64,000 nt of DNA from Vibrio splendidus (lineage in GTDB: Bacteria > Pseudomonadota > Gammaproteobacteria > Enterobacterales > Vibrionaceae). The stretch is from contig NZ_MCUN01000051.1 in the NCBI RefSeq assembly GCF_002873455.1, forward strand, positions 1 through 64,000, written 5' to 3'. Every line of letters starts with the position of its first letter. Position 1 is the first letter of the stretch. The notes under the pieces are model-generated. The model saw nothing but the letters and a program-made list of their open reading frames with translations, ran no database searches and was not told the DNA's origin. The position numbers were made by a program, and so were the translations under genes. Below, piece after piece: positions 46,832 through 55,900 of the stretch.

Positions 46832-47653
46832 TTAGTTAATTGCGATGTAGCCGCTGCTCTCAACTAGAGATTGAGCTTCGTCAGTTAGCATCCAATCTAA
46901 GAACTTTTGAGTTTCAGAAGAAGGCTTACCTTCTTTGTAAAGGACTAGGAAAGGACGAGCTACTTTGTAAGAGCCGTTCTTAACGTTGTCTACAGATGCT
47001 TCAGTACCGTCGATAGCAAGTGCGTTAACTGAGCTGTCTACTGTACCAAGAGAGATGTAGCCAATTGCGTAAGGGTTAGATGCAACCATTGTTTTTAGTG
47101 CACCGTTACCATTTGCAACTTGAGCACGCTGAGAGATTGCTGATACTTTTGTACCAGAAATTTTCATTTTTAAAGACATGATGTCTTCAAATGCACCACG
47201 AGTACCTGACGCTGTATCACGAGTGATTGCTACGATTGGCTTGTCTGCGCCGCCAACATCTTTCCAGTTTGTTACTTCGCCTTTGTAGATAGCCGTTACT
47301 TGCTCAGCTGTTAAGCCTTCAAGGCCGTTCTTCGGGTTAACGACAACTGCAATACCGTCACGAGCAACAACTTCTTCAACGAGTGTTGCTTCTTTCTCGC
47401 TGTCTTTAAGGTTACGAGAAGACATACCTAAATCTGCACTGCCATTCTTAGCTGCTTTTACACCAGCAGAAGAACCAGGGCCTTGTACTTCAATAAATAC
47501 GTTTGAATTCGTTTTCATGTATGTTTCAGAGAAAACTTCCATCAGTGGAGTCACGCTGCTTGAACCAACTGCTGAAATAGTTTCTTTAGCTGAAGCTGGA
47601 GTCACTGTTAGTGCACCTAGAAGAGCGATTGCACCGATAACTGTCTTTTTCAT
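46832..47653 (-). CDS. pstS: Phosphate-binding periplasmic protein PstS
   Basis: This is a 273-aa phosphate-binding protein of the PstS-2 type. A signal peptide (about 1-22, TPASA) is followed by AVGSSSVTPLMEVFSETY, GSSAGVKAAKNGSADLGMSSR and TRDTASGTRGAFED, the phosphate-ligand loops. ATG 47653 is directly preceded by a GTG, with AGGAA upstream. First in the operon, behind PhoB-box-like repeats. Confidence 0.95.
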   Translation of the reverse strand: MKKTVIGAIALLGALTVTPASAKETISAVGSSSVTPLMEVFSETYMKTNSNVFIEVQGPGSSAGVKAAKNGSADLGMSSRNLKDSEKEATLVEEVVARDGIAVVVNPKNGLEGLTAEQVTAIYKGEVTNWKDVGGADKPIVAITRDTASGTRGAFEDIMSLKMKISGTKVSAISQRAQVANGNGALKTMVASNPYAIGYISLGTVDSSVNALAIDGTEASVDNVKNGSYKVARPFLVLYKEGKPSSETQKFLDWMLTDEAQSLVESSGYIAIN

Positions 47654-48119
47654 CACAAATTTCCTTTAATGGCGTTATTGCCGTAATGTTGTGTTTTGCT
47701 TGAACGGTGCCCACTTTAGAATCCAAATATGACAGTTGTGTTTCACTTAATTGAAGCCTATATGACAACTGCAATTTATTTTCTCGCTTTTCCCCTACCA
47801 GATAGCCTTAAAGTAATAAATCGGCCTGATTCATAGACACTGAACATTCAATTCAACTTATTTAAACTAAACCGCTCAATATCTCACCACACCTTTCATG
47901 CCGAATACAACACAGAGTTCCGTGCCAATAACCCTATCTTAAAAAGGGCTAACGCCTTGTTTGTACAATAAATAATCAGAATTTATGAATTACCTATCGC
48001 ATATATAAAAATAGCATCCATTACTGATTGAATTGTCATTCTCAATAGTTAGAATCACTAGCTAATAACAATAATAACAATTGCTTCTGCTCATTTACTT
48101 ATTTAAAGAAGGACAATAC
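47654..48119. other. Divergent promoter region (pstS / MCP)
   Basis: About 465 bp without a gene. PhoB-like half-sites lie at 47727-47768. The part near 48100 carries the MCP ribosome site. Nothing else was assigned. Confidence 0.5.
47727..47768 (-). promoter_or_regulatory. Candidate PhoB box of pstS
   Basis: On the minus strand TTGTCATAT (47768-47760) and CTGTCATAT (47735-47727) match the CTGTCAT PhoB half-site. They are 33 bp apart, exactly three 11-bp PhoB repeats; the two units between them are degenerate. They are 75-115 bp before the pstS start. Confidence 0.55.
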
Positions 48120-49763
48120 ATGCGACAACTTCTCAGTGGCTTATCTATAAAAATACAAATTCTTATCCCAGTGCTCTTTTCCGTCGTACTACTTTTGACA
48201 GGTGTCATTATCGGTGGTGACAAACTGGAAAATGCCTTCAAAGATGTATCAACAGCAACAGATCAACTCATTCTACATAAAGAAGAACTCAGTGAAATCG
48301 TCGACAACAGCTACGGTATGCGTATTAAAGCGATTTACAGCCTATTTAATGCGGACGATGTAAAAACACTGGTTGAAACGCTAAACCAAAAACGTGACCA
48401 AAATACTCGCCTACTGAATTCACTAGACACAGTGCCAGGCATGCAAGATGAAGTGGCGGCGATGAACAAGGCGATGAATCACTATGTCGACTTTTCTCGA
48501 ACTACCATGCTCCCTCTATTAAGAGCGAAACACGGCAATGCATCACTCGCTTCAGATTTTGATAACCGCTACCAGATTGCAATCGACCAATACCGTCATG
48601 CAGGTAATGACATGGTGCAGGCAATCAACACGCTTTCTAAAAAGCTAAACCTGCTTGCCACTCAAGAAGTCGACATCAATGGCCAACAACACACCAGCAC
48701 ACTTAATACAGCAACCATTGCCTTGTTAGTGATTCTTTCTATCGCATTAGTCATCAGCTGGACGCTTGCTGGCATCATTGTGAAGCCGCTTAGCAATATT
48801 CAAGAAACCATGCGTGAAGTGGCGAAAGGTAATCTGTTGGTTAAAGCTGAAGAATATGGTGATAACGAGATATCGCGTCTTGCCCAAGACGTAAACAAGT
48901 CGGTTGAGCAATTGCGCGAGACAGTAAGCTCACTGTCTCGAATCAGTATCGAAGTAGCGTCTGCATCGACAGAACTAGCAGCGGTAATGACACAATCAAG
49001 TGCCAACTCAGACCAAGAGAAGCAAGAAGTGGAACAGGTTGCTTCTGCCGTGAACCAACTAGAGAGCACAGCAGCACACGTTAACGAAAATGCAGTACAG
49101 GCCGACTCAGCGTCTAAACAAGCCGATCAAATGGCAACGCACAGTATGAGCTTGTTCAATGAAAGCAACCAAGCCAATGAGCAAATGGCGATTCAGCTGA
49201 GCGAAGCGGCAAACGTTGTAGGCACGCTAAAAGAACACTCAGAACAGATTGGTAACGTGATTGAGGTGATTCAAAGCATCTCTGAACAAACCAACCTTCT
49301 TGCGCTTAACGCAGCGATTGAAGCGGCTCGCGCTGGAGAAAGTGGTCGTGGTTTCGCGGTTGTTGCTGATGAAGTAAGAATGCTGGCGGCACGCACCCAA
49401 GATTCAACCAAAGAAATCCAAGCGATTATCGAAGGCTTGCAAGTTCAATCGGGTAATGCCAATGAGAGTATGAGCAGTTCATTGTCGATGTTAGAGCACA
49501 ACCAAACGCTCTCGGGCGAGGTAAGCACAGCCCTTTCTGGCATTGCTAACTCAGTAACCGACATGACGGAAATCAACACTCAGGTTGCCTCTGCCGCAGA
49601 AGAGCAAAGCCAAGTGACCGCAGACATCAACCGCAATATCTCAAACATCTACAGCCTAGTAAGCCAAAACGTAACTGGCATTACCCAAGCCGCTGCAGCA
49701 AGTCACGAGCTATCGAACCTAGCCGAGCAGCAAAAGCAGCAGTTGGACTATTTTAAGGTGTAA
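48120..49763 (+). CDS. Transmembrane chemoreceptor (MCP)
   Basis: This is a 547-aa chemoreceptor. TM1 (about 12-36), a four-helix-bundle-like periplasmic domain (about 40-195), TM2 (about 200-222), HAMP (about 223-275) and a signalling domain with EQTNLLALNAAIEAARAGESGRGFAVVADEVRMLA. ATG 48120 follows AAGGA and is preferred to the in-frame 48081. Ligand unknown. It is divergent from pstS, but no functional link is evident. Confidence 0.93.
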   Translation: MRQLLSGLSIKIQILIPVLFSVVLLLTGVIIGGDKLENAFKDVSTATDQLILHKEELSEIVDNSYGMRIKAIYSLFNADDVKTLVETLNQKRDQNTRLLNSLDTVPGMQDEVAAMNKAMNHYVDFSRTTMLPLLRAKHGNASLASDFDNRYQIAIDQYRHAGNDMVQAINTLSKKLNLLATQEVDINGQQHTSTLNTATIALLVILSIALVISWTLAGIIVKPLSNIQETMREVAKGNLLVKAEEYGDNEISRLAQDVNKSVEQLRETVSSLSRISIEVASASTELAAVMTQSSANSDQEKQEVEQVASAVNQLESTAAHVNENAVQADSASKQADQMATHSMSLFNESNQANEQMAIQLSEAANVVGTLKEHSEQIGNVIEVIQSISEQTNLLALNAAIEAARAGESGRGFAVVADEVRMLAARTQDSTKEIQAIIEGLQVQSGNANESMSSSLSMLEHNQTLSGEVSTALSGIANSVTDMTEINTQVASAAEEQSQVTADINRNISNIYSLVSQNVTGITQAAAASHELSNLAEQQKQQLDYFKV

Positions 49764-49858
49764 GGGCTTATGGTACAGGCTCTCAGATATAAACCTTGCC
49801 GCTAATATGTTAGGACTTACTTAGCATGCATAGATTGCAGTAACAGACCTTCATTATT

Positions 49859-49895
49859 AAGCCAACTATTGAGTCATCAGTAGTTGGCTTTTTAA
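49859..49895. terminator. Terminator between MCP and foldase genes
   Basis: AAGCCAACTA (49859-49868) pairs with TAGTTGGCTT (49881-49890), followed by TTTAAT. It lies between convergent genes. Confidence 0.75.
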
Positions 49896-49905
49896 TCGCT
49901 AGACA

Positions 49906-50802
49906 TTATTGACTAGACTCAGCAGCTCTGATTCTCTCAATGGCTTCTACCCTTCTAAGCTGCTGGGGCTGAAAATGAGCTTCTCGAAGCTGGGCAATCG
50001 TCTCTTTTTGTTCAATTTCAGAGAGTGCTGAGTCATTCAAAATGTCATTTCGTTCGACAAAGTAGACCTCTAAAGCTCCATCAAAGTCCGCCCTTTGTTG
50101 ATCAAGTGCTTCGAGCCTCTGCGTCGCTTCTTCGCCAACCAGTTCGTTTCTCTTCAGGTATTTACCTTGTTCGTCTAGACCTTCTGAACTGAATAGCCGT
50201 GGGAGCAATACCTGATTTTGATGACTAGCTTGAACATAATCGGGTTGTTCCGATAGATAAGATTCAAGCCTTTGCTGATATTCCGACTCGTCTAGCCCTT
50301 CTTGTTTCAGAAGTAACTTTTCTAAAGCGATTTCCCTCATTTTATTGTCATGGGTAAACAGAATACTTATCTCGCTCTCACTGAAAAATTGAGTTTGAAG
50401 GTCAAGCAGAGCTTGATTCAGTGCGCGTAAGTCCTCTGCAGATATTGAGGTGGTGTCGAATTGAACATCCAATGCTGTCAGTGCCGACTTGTACTCAAGA
50501 TACTTTGCGAACAATGCTTCATCGACCACCGCGGCTTGTGATTGCTCGTGATGTTTTGCCACATTGTCACGAATCTCTTCGAGGGTTAATTCTGTATTGC
50601 CTGAGACGAAATATTCCATCATGTCTTTAGTTGACGCACTATCGATTGCGGTGTCTTGCTGAGAGCTAACTTTCAATGAAGAAGCGCTTTGTTCGTTGTT
50701 ATTATATGAACTTGTATCTTCCTTCTTTAGATATAAAAAGACCGCCGCTGTGCTCATCAGGGCTATCGTGGTTATCGACAAAATGGCGGTCTTTTTCATC
50801 AT
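49906..50802 (-). CDS. lifO: Lipase-specific foldase (LifO)
   Basis: This is a 298-aa membrane-anchored chaperone that folds the secreted lipase in the periplasm. An N-terminal TM (about 5-24) is followed by a variable linker and a helical body; KDMMEYFVSGNTELTLEEIR corresponds to the conserved RxxFDYF(L)S motif region, though F/D are replaced by M/E. The gene follows the lipase gene with 36 bp between, as usual for family I.1/I.2 lipase operons. Confidence 0.88.
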   Translation of the reverse strand: MMKKTAILSITTIALMSTAAVFLYLKKEDTSSYNNNEQSASSLKVSSQQDTAIDSASTKDMMEYFVSGNTELTLEEIRDNVAKHHEQSQAAVVDEALFAKYLEYKSALTALDVQFDTTSISAEDLRALNQALLDLQTQFFSESEISILFTHDNKMREIALEKLLLKQEGLDESEYQQRLESYLSEQPDYVQASHQNQVLLPRLFSSEGLDEQGKYLKRNELVGEEATQRLEALDQQRADFDGALEVYFVERNDILNDSALSEIEQKETIAQLREAHFQPQQLRRVEAIERIRAAESSQ

Positions 50803-50838
50803 ACTTTCCTTGTTCTCTTTATGAATGGGCAGTGCAAC

Positions 50839-51780
50839 TTAAAGGCCAGCCAACTTCAATCGATTAGCGTGTTGGCGATATAGCGTCACGGGATCAGTCT
50901 CAAAGAGATGATGGATACCCAACAACCCATTAATCTCGTCTAGGTGGTTCATTTTGTAATCATCACCAATCACTTTGCCCAAATGCGCGCTACATGCGCC
51001 CACTAACCCGTCATTAGGTTCATTAAAGGCTAAACCAAGGATTGTCATCGCTCCGTCGGTAGGATCAAGAAGGTTGGTAAAAGTGGAAGACCCTGTCCAT
51101 GAATAGTAATAAACACCGTTATTGGCTTGCCATTCACCATCACCACATTCTGACGTCGGTACGCCTTCAGGGTAAAACTGATTGAATGCAAGCGAGCCTT
51201 CGGTGGTCAACGCTTCAAGAGAAGCAAGGCCATCTTGATCAAGATCCGTCCCGCCAGATAATAGGTTGATGAGCGTAGTCAACCCACCAGCCAGCTTAAC
51301 CGCAATACCTTCCGCGGTTGAACCTTCCGATACAGTTCCACGCACGAGATCAGCGACTTTCGAGCCTTTATGAACACCACCAATGCTCGTCACCGAAGCA
51401 ACCAAATCAGGACGTACTGATGCCACATAGCGCGCTGTTGGTCCGCCGTGGCTGTGACCGACCAGATTGACCTTACTTGCCCCTGTCGCGGCTAACAGTG
51501 TTTCAACTTGAGCCAACAATTGCTCGCCACGGACTTCAGAGCTATTGGTCGCTGATACTTGCGCTACATAGACGCTCGCACCATCTTTGGTTAGGGATTC
51601 AGGTACGCCATAGAAATAATCGACACCCGCTAATGTATCGAAACCAAACAGACCATGTACCAACATAATGGGGTATTTCGTTTCCGTATATCCGCTGACT
51701 TCTAATGCAGATGCGCTCGTTCCGGCATAGACACCAAAACTGGATAGACAGGCTATCGTCCAAATTAATATCTTTTTCAA
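50839..51780 (-). CDS. lipA: Secreted triacylglycerol lipase
   Basis: This is a 313-aa alpha/beta-hydrolase lipase of bacterial family I. The nucleophile is in GHSHGG; the oxyanion motif is MLVHGLFGF. A signal peptide begins KKILIWTIACLSSFGVYAG. A TTG at 51780 with GGAAAGAG upstream is the likely start: the frame stays open to 51981, but the extra N-terminus has no signal and no support. It is followed by its foldase gene and would be exported by type II secretion. Confidence 0.9.
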   Translation of the reverse strand: MKKILIWTIACLSSFGVYAGTSASALEVSGYTETKYPIMLVHGLFGFDTLAGVDYFYGVPESLTKDGASVYVAQVSATNSSEVRGEQLLAQVETLLAATGASKVNLVGHSHGGPTARYVASVRPDLVASVTSIGGVHKGSKVADLVRGTVSEGSTAEGIAVKLAGGLTTLINLLSGGTDLDQDGLASLEALTTEGSLAFNQFYPEGVPTSECGDGEWQANNGVYYYSWTGSSTFTNLLDPTDGAMTILGLAFNEPNDGLVGACSAHLGKVIGDDYKMNHLDEINGLLGIHHLFETDPVTLYRQHANRLKLAGL

Positions 51781-52342
51781 TGCTCTTTCCTTAAACAGAT
51801 TAGACCTCTGATGAGTAAAGAGAACCGTAGTTGATGATTTTATAAAACAGAAAATATCAACTCGATATTTGTGATATTGAACTTGAATTAAACAGTTGTG
51901 ATGAACATTAGATAAATAGAACCAGACCAAACGCCGACACCATAAGCTATTGATTAAATGCCATTTAATGAAAAACATCAAGCTACAACTTCAATTGTCT
52001 TAACCAAATATAACCTCGAAATTTATAGGATGGTTCATCTCGTTTAGATCTACGACGGTGAAATGGCGAGTCATAACTCACTGAAATCGAATATTTAATG
52101 ATAAATCTCTCGCTTTGAGTTGCTTGTTTTTCAATCAAAAAGTCGTTGGAAGTTTGATACTTATGCCAGTTATCAAACACTAACAACCTGAATGTGTTGA
52201 CGAAAATTATTAATATTAGATATAGGTCGTACCAGATATTTACTTATCCACTTATCAACAAACAATAGGCAACAAACAATAGCAACACTCAACAAGCAAC
52301 AACGTTTTGTTTGGCTCACTAAATATAAAAGAGAATACAGTG
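51781..52342. other. Divergent promoter region lipA / tlh
   Basis: About 560 bp without a supported gene. Near 52256 the 13-bp CAACAAACAATAG occurs twice in near tandem (52256-52268 and 52270-52282) in the 5' region of tlh. Short open frames here resemble nothing. Confidence 0.45.
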
Positions 52343-53590
52343 ATGAAAAATACGGCTTTAATACTCGCGTTAACCATACCGTTTGGGGCATATGCTGCAG
52401 AAGACTCAATACCCACACCAGAATCCATTACATCTGCACAAGTCTTCAGCACGCAGGGGTCAGAGACCTATTCTTATGTCCGATGTTGGTATCGAACCGA
52501 TGCATCACACGACTCTGCAGCCACGGATTGGAAGTGGGCAAAAAAAGAAAACGGTGACGATTACACCATCAACGGATATTGGTGGTCTTCCGTTTCTTTC
52601 AAAAACATGTTTTACAGTGATGCCCCACAATCTGAAATCAAAAAGCGTTGTGAACAGACTCTCGGCATCCAACATGACGCAGCAGATATTACCTATTTTG
52701 CCGCAGACAATCGTTTTTCTTACAATCACTCCATCTGGACCAACGATAACGCTACTCAAGCCAATTCGATTAATCGCATTGTCACTTTTGGTGACAGTCT
52801 CTCTGATACTGGGAACCTATTTAATGGCTCTCAATGGGTTTTTCCAAATGCGAATTCATGGTTTTTAGGGCACTTTTCAAACGGTTTGGTTTGGACTGAA
52901 TACTTAGCAAAAGCCAAAGATCTTCCTCTTTATAACTGGGCCGTAGGCGGCGCAGCAGGTACGAATCAATATGTAGCATTGACAGGCGTTCAAGACCAAG
53001 TAGCGTCGTATTTAACTTACATGAAAATGGCTAAAAACTATCGCCCTGAGAATTCACTATTTACTCTAGAATTCGGCCTAAATGATTTCATGAACTACAA
53101 CCGAGAAGTCACCGATGTAAAAGCAGATTTCAGCAGTGCTTTAATTCATTTAACAGAATCTGGCGCCAACAACATTTTGTTGTTCACATTACCTGATGCT
53201 ACAAAGGCACCTCAGTTCAAATACTCGACTGAGCAAGAAATCATTAAAGTTCGTGGCAAAATCTTAGAATTCAACCAGTTCATCAAATCCCAAGCTGAGT
53301 ATTACCAAGGTATGGGGAAAAACGTGGTGCTGTTCGACGCGAGCGCACTATTCGCCAGCATTACCGACAATCCAGAACAACATGGTTTTCGAAACGCGAG
53401 TGATGCTTGTCTTGATATCAATAGAAGCTCAGCAGCTGACTATTTACGAAGCCACAGCTTAACTAATGATTGCGCGACCTATGGTTCAGACAGTTATGTA
53501 TTCTGGGGCGTTACACACCCAACGACTGCCACTCACAAATACATCGCAGACCATATCTTGGCGTACTCGTTCTCGACGTTTAATTTCTAG
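52343..53590 (+). CDS. tlh: Thermolabile-hemolysin-type phospholipase/lecithinase
   Basis: This is a 415-aa secreted SGNH/GDSL esterase of the TLH/VvPlpA family. Signal peptide 1-19 (GAYAA); an N-terminal domain (about 25-135) typical of TLH; then FGDSLSDTGN with Ser152, WAVGGAAGTNQY, EFGLNDFMNYN, and WGVTHPT with Gly389 and His392. The canonical catalytic Asp is replaced by Gly, as reported for V. vulnificus VvPlpA, where a chloride ion takes its place. ATG 52343 follows GAGAA and is preferred to the in-frame 52307. It is divergent from lipA. Confidence 0.94.
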   Translation: MKNTALILALTIPFGAYAAEDSIPTPESITSAQVFSTQGSETYSYVRCWYRTDASHDSAATDWKWAKKENGDDYTINGYWWSSVSFKNMFYSDAPQSEIKKRCEQTLGIQHDAADITYFAADNRFSYNHSIWTNDNATQANSINRIVTFGDSLSDTGNLFNGSQWVFPNANSWFLGHFSNGLVWTEYLAKAKDLPLYNWAVGGAAGTNQYVALTGVQDQVASYLTYMKMAKNYRPENSLFTLEFGLNDFMNYNREVTDVKADFSSALIHLTESGANNILLFTLPDATKAPQFKYSTEQEIIKVRGKILEFNQFIKSQAEYYQGMGKNVVLFDASALFASITDNPEQHGFRNASDACLDINRSSAADYLRSHSLTNDCATYGSDSYVFWGVTHPTTATHKYIADHILAYSFSTFNF

Positions 53591-53669
53591 CTAACGAGCT
53601 CTTTTCAGTATCATCAGATACCGTCTGCAAATATGAGAAACAAAAAATTTGGACAAAATACAGATACAA

Positions 53670-53696
53670 AAAAACCGCCATCACCGGCGGTTTTTA
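53670..53696. terminator. Terminator between tlh and DEAD-box gene
   Basis: AAAAACCGCC (53670-53679) pairs with GGCGGTTTTT (53686-53695); the A and T tracts serve both strands. Confidence 0.85.
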
Positions 53697-53758
53697 TTTA
53701 CGTCAACTTTTATAAAGATCTGTTTTTATAAACATCGACTTTAGGTCACGCGAGATGA

Positions 53759-55090
53759 TTACTCATCATCCACTTTTGGTGCGACTTTCTTCTTAGGGAT
53801 AAACACGGTATCACCCACCGCCACATTTTGGTGGAAGCTCTTATCGCGCTTAACTGGTTTCTTCGGTGTTTTCTTAACTTGAGTGCTGGTCTTCTTCTTC
53901 GCAGGTCCGCCTTTAGCAAAAGCAGGTTTACGAGGCTTAATACCTTTGAATTTACCTTTCAAGCCTTCAAGCACAGAGAAAGTAAGATCTTGTTGAAGGT
54001 AAAGCTCAACACGCTTAAAGCTGTCCCAGTCTTTTGGACCAACCAAAGAGATTGCATCACCTTTGTTACCCGCACGACCAGTACGGCCAACACGGTGCAC
54101 GTACTCTTCTGTATGCTTAGGCATATCAAAGTTAATAACGTGGCTTACGTTTGGAATATCGATACCACGCGAAGCAACATCGGTTGTTACCAAGATCTTG
54201 TAAACCGCACGCTCGAACTGGCTCATGATGGCATTACGTTGCGTTTGGTTTAGGTTGCCGCTCAATGCAACTGCTTTAAGCTTCTTCTCGTTTAACTTAT
54301 CCGTTAAACGATCAGTATCGGCACGAGTTGCAGTGAAGATCATCACCTGACGGTATTCGGCTTCTTCAATCACACGATCTAAAATCGCTTCTTTGTGATC
54401 TAGATGGTCACACAGGTAGAACTTCTGAGTGATATCAAGGTGCTGTTCGTTAGAAACACCAACAGAAATACGCTTAGGTGCGTCTAGCATTTCATTTGCA
54501 ATGCCATTCACTTCCGCGTGATCAAGCGTCGCAGAGAACATCAACGTTTGACGACGACGGTGTTTAGCTGCATTCGCAATGCGACGTAATTCAGGTGCAA
54601 AACCTAAATCCAGCATACGGTCAGCTTCATCAAGGATTAGCGTTTCAACACCATCTAAAAACAATGAGCGGTGCTCAAGGTGATCCGCAAGACGGCCTGG
54701 AGTCGCAACAATAAAGCGAGGGTACTTACGCAGAGCTTTAACTTGGTCGTTAAAGTTTTCACCACCTAAGATAAGTGTGGCTTCGTAAGACAGACCACCA
54801 AGCATGCTTCGCAGTTCGCCGTAAACTTGCTTTGCTAGCTCACGAGTAGGAGCCAAAATTACACCACGAGGATCTTTAGCAGAAAACGCTTTGGTTTTTA
54901 ATGCTTTGTGTATCATTGGCAACACAAACGCCAACGTTTTTCCTGATCCCGTTTTTGATGAAGCCAATAGATCCTTACCGGCAATAGCAACAGGGATCGC
55001 TTTTGATTGGATCTCTGTCGCTTTCTTGAAGTCGTAATGTTTTAAGTTCTTCAGTAAGCGGTTATCTAAGCCTAAATCTTTAAAGTGCAA
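53759..55090 (-). CDS. DEAD-box RNA helicase (RhlE-like)
   Basis: This is a 443-aa helicase. Motifs in order: Q motif (KKATEIQSKAIP), I SSKTGSGKT, Ia PTRELA, II DEAD, III SAT, IV, V TTDVASRGIDI, VI HRVGRTGRAG. A basic Lys-rich tail (about 380-443) likely binds RNA. Such helicases remodel structured RNA in ribosome assembly or cold response. ATG has AGGACTCTCC-like weak ribosome site. It is monocistronic. Confidence 0.94.
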   Translation of the reverse strand: MHFKDLGLDNRLLKNLKHYDFKKATEIQSKAIPVAIAGKDLLASSKTGSGKTLAFVLPMIHKALKTKAFSAKDPRGVILAPTRELAKQVYGELRSMLGGLSYEATLILGGENFNDQVKALRKYPRFIVATPGRLADHLEHRSLFLDGVETLILDEADRMLDLGFAPELRRIANAAKHRRRQTLMFSATLDHAEVNGIANEMLDAPKRISVGVSNEQHLDITQKFYLCDHLDHKEAILDRVIEEAEYRQVMIFTATRADTDRLTDKLNEKKLKAVALSGNLNQTQRNAIMSQFERAVYKILVTTDVASRGIDIPNVSHVINFDMPKHTEEYVHRVGRTGRAGNKGDAISLVGPKDWDSFKRVELYLQQDLTFSVLEGLKGKFKGIKPRKPAFAKGGPAKKKTSTQVKKTPKKPVKRDKSFHQNVAVGDTVFIPKKKVAPKVDDE

Positions 55091-55451
55091 AGGACTCTCC
55101 AGTCATGATGGTATTGAATAAAATTAATTTAACGTGACATGATACCGCGAAAGTACTTTATAAGGATAGAGATCACAGTAAATTTATCCTTATATCTCAA
55201 GTTGCCTAGGATATTGTATGCACTGGCACTAAAGGGATAGGTCTTCCAAATAAGGCAAAAATTGATTCTAATCCCGCCATCTCACAAATGAGACAGAACG
55301 TGATGCTTAGCTAATTACCTCAAAAATTTAGCAATTTCTTTAGTTATTGTTTTTGCAGTTAAAAAATTAGTCGCTACAATCATTAATGAAGCGACTATAT
55401 GATAAAGAATGTATAGCGCATCTTTTGATGATAAATAAGCAAGGAGTTCTT
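55091..55451. other. Intergenic stretch before lpp
   Basis: About 360 bp of AT-rich DNA. It contains the lpp promoter at 55353 and possibly the promoter of the DEAD-box gene, whose 5' UTR would be long as in cold-shock helicases. No gene is seen. Confidence 0.45.
55353..55380 (+). promoter_or_regulatory. Candidate lpp promoter
   Basis: TTGCAG (55353-55358) and TACAAT (55375-55380) are 16 bp apart, a good sigma-70 match. It lies about 72 bp before the lpp start. Confidence 0.55.
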
Positions 55452-55718
55452 ATGAATAAGACGTTAATCGCAGCTGCAGCCTCAGTTTTCATTTTAGCTG
55501 GTTGTTCTTCTGAGCCAGAAGAAGCTGCAATGTCAGAAATGGATCAATTGACTAACCAAGTTGCAGAACTAAGCAGCGAAGTTGAAGCGCTTAAGAGTGA
55601 CAAAGCAGCCGCTGAAATGAAGGCTCAAGAAGCATCTGCAGCCGCTATGGCAGCAAAAGAAGAAGCGGATCGAGCTAACGATCGTATCGATAACATTGCT
55701 GAGTCTTACACTAAGTAA
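55452..55718 (+). CDS. lpp: Major outer-membrane lipoprotein Lpp
   Basis: This is an 88-aa lipoprotein. The signal ends in ILAGC, a perfect lipobox; the mature chain is a heptad-repeat coiled coil (DQLTNQVAELSSEVEALKSDKAAAEMKA) ending in Lys (YTK), the residue that L,D-transpeptidases link to peptidoglycan. ATG 55452 follows AAGGAG; an in-frame 55386 start is not supported. It has a strong terminator and sits next to a convergent L,D-transpeptidase gene. Confidence 0.94.
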   Translation: MNKTLIAAAASVFILAGCSSEPEEAAMSEMDQLTNQVAELSSEVEALKSDKAAAEMKAQEASAAAMAAKEEADRANDRIDNIAESYTK

Positions 55719-55778
55719 TAAAGACATACGCAATTAAGCTGTAGATTATATCAGTCGCAAAATGCAGTAAATTGATAG

Positions 55779-55810
55779 CACCACCTCCAAATAGAGGTGG
55801 TGTTTTTTAT
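55779..55810 (+). terminator. lpp terminator
   Basis: CACCACCTC (55779-55787) pairs with GAGGTGGTG (55794-55802), followed by TTTTTTAT. Confidence 0.9.
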
Positions 55811-55900
55811 TTGGGATAAAGAAAAAAGAAAGGATAAAAAAAGTGAGAGAAAGTAAACAGCAGTGATGCTTTTCAAAGAACCTTTCCAACTAAAACCTAA

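Noticed and set aside
51983..52452. Short minus-strand frames in the lipA-tlh interval
   Set aside because: They are AT-rich, lack ribosome sites and family resemblance, and overlap the tlh promoter and start.
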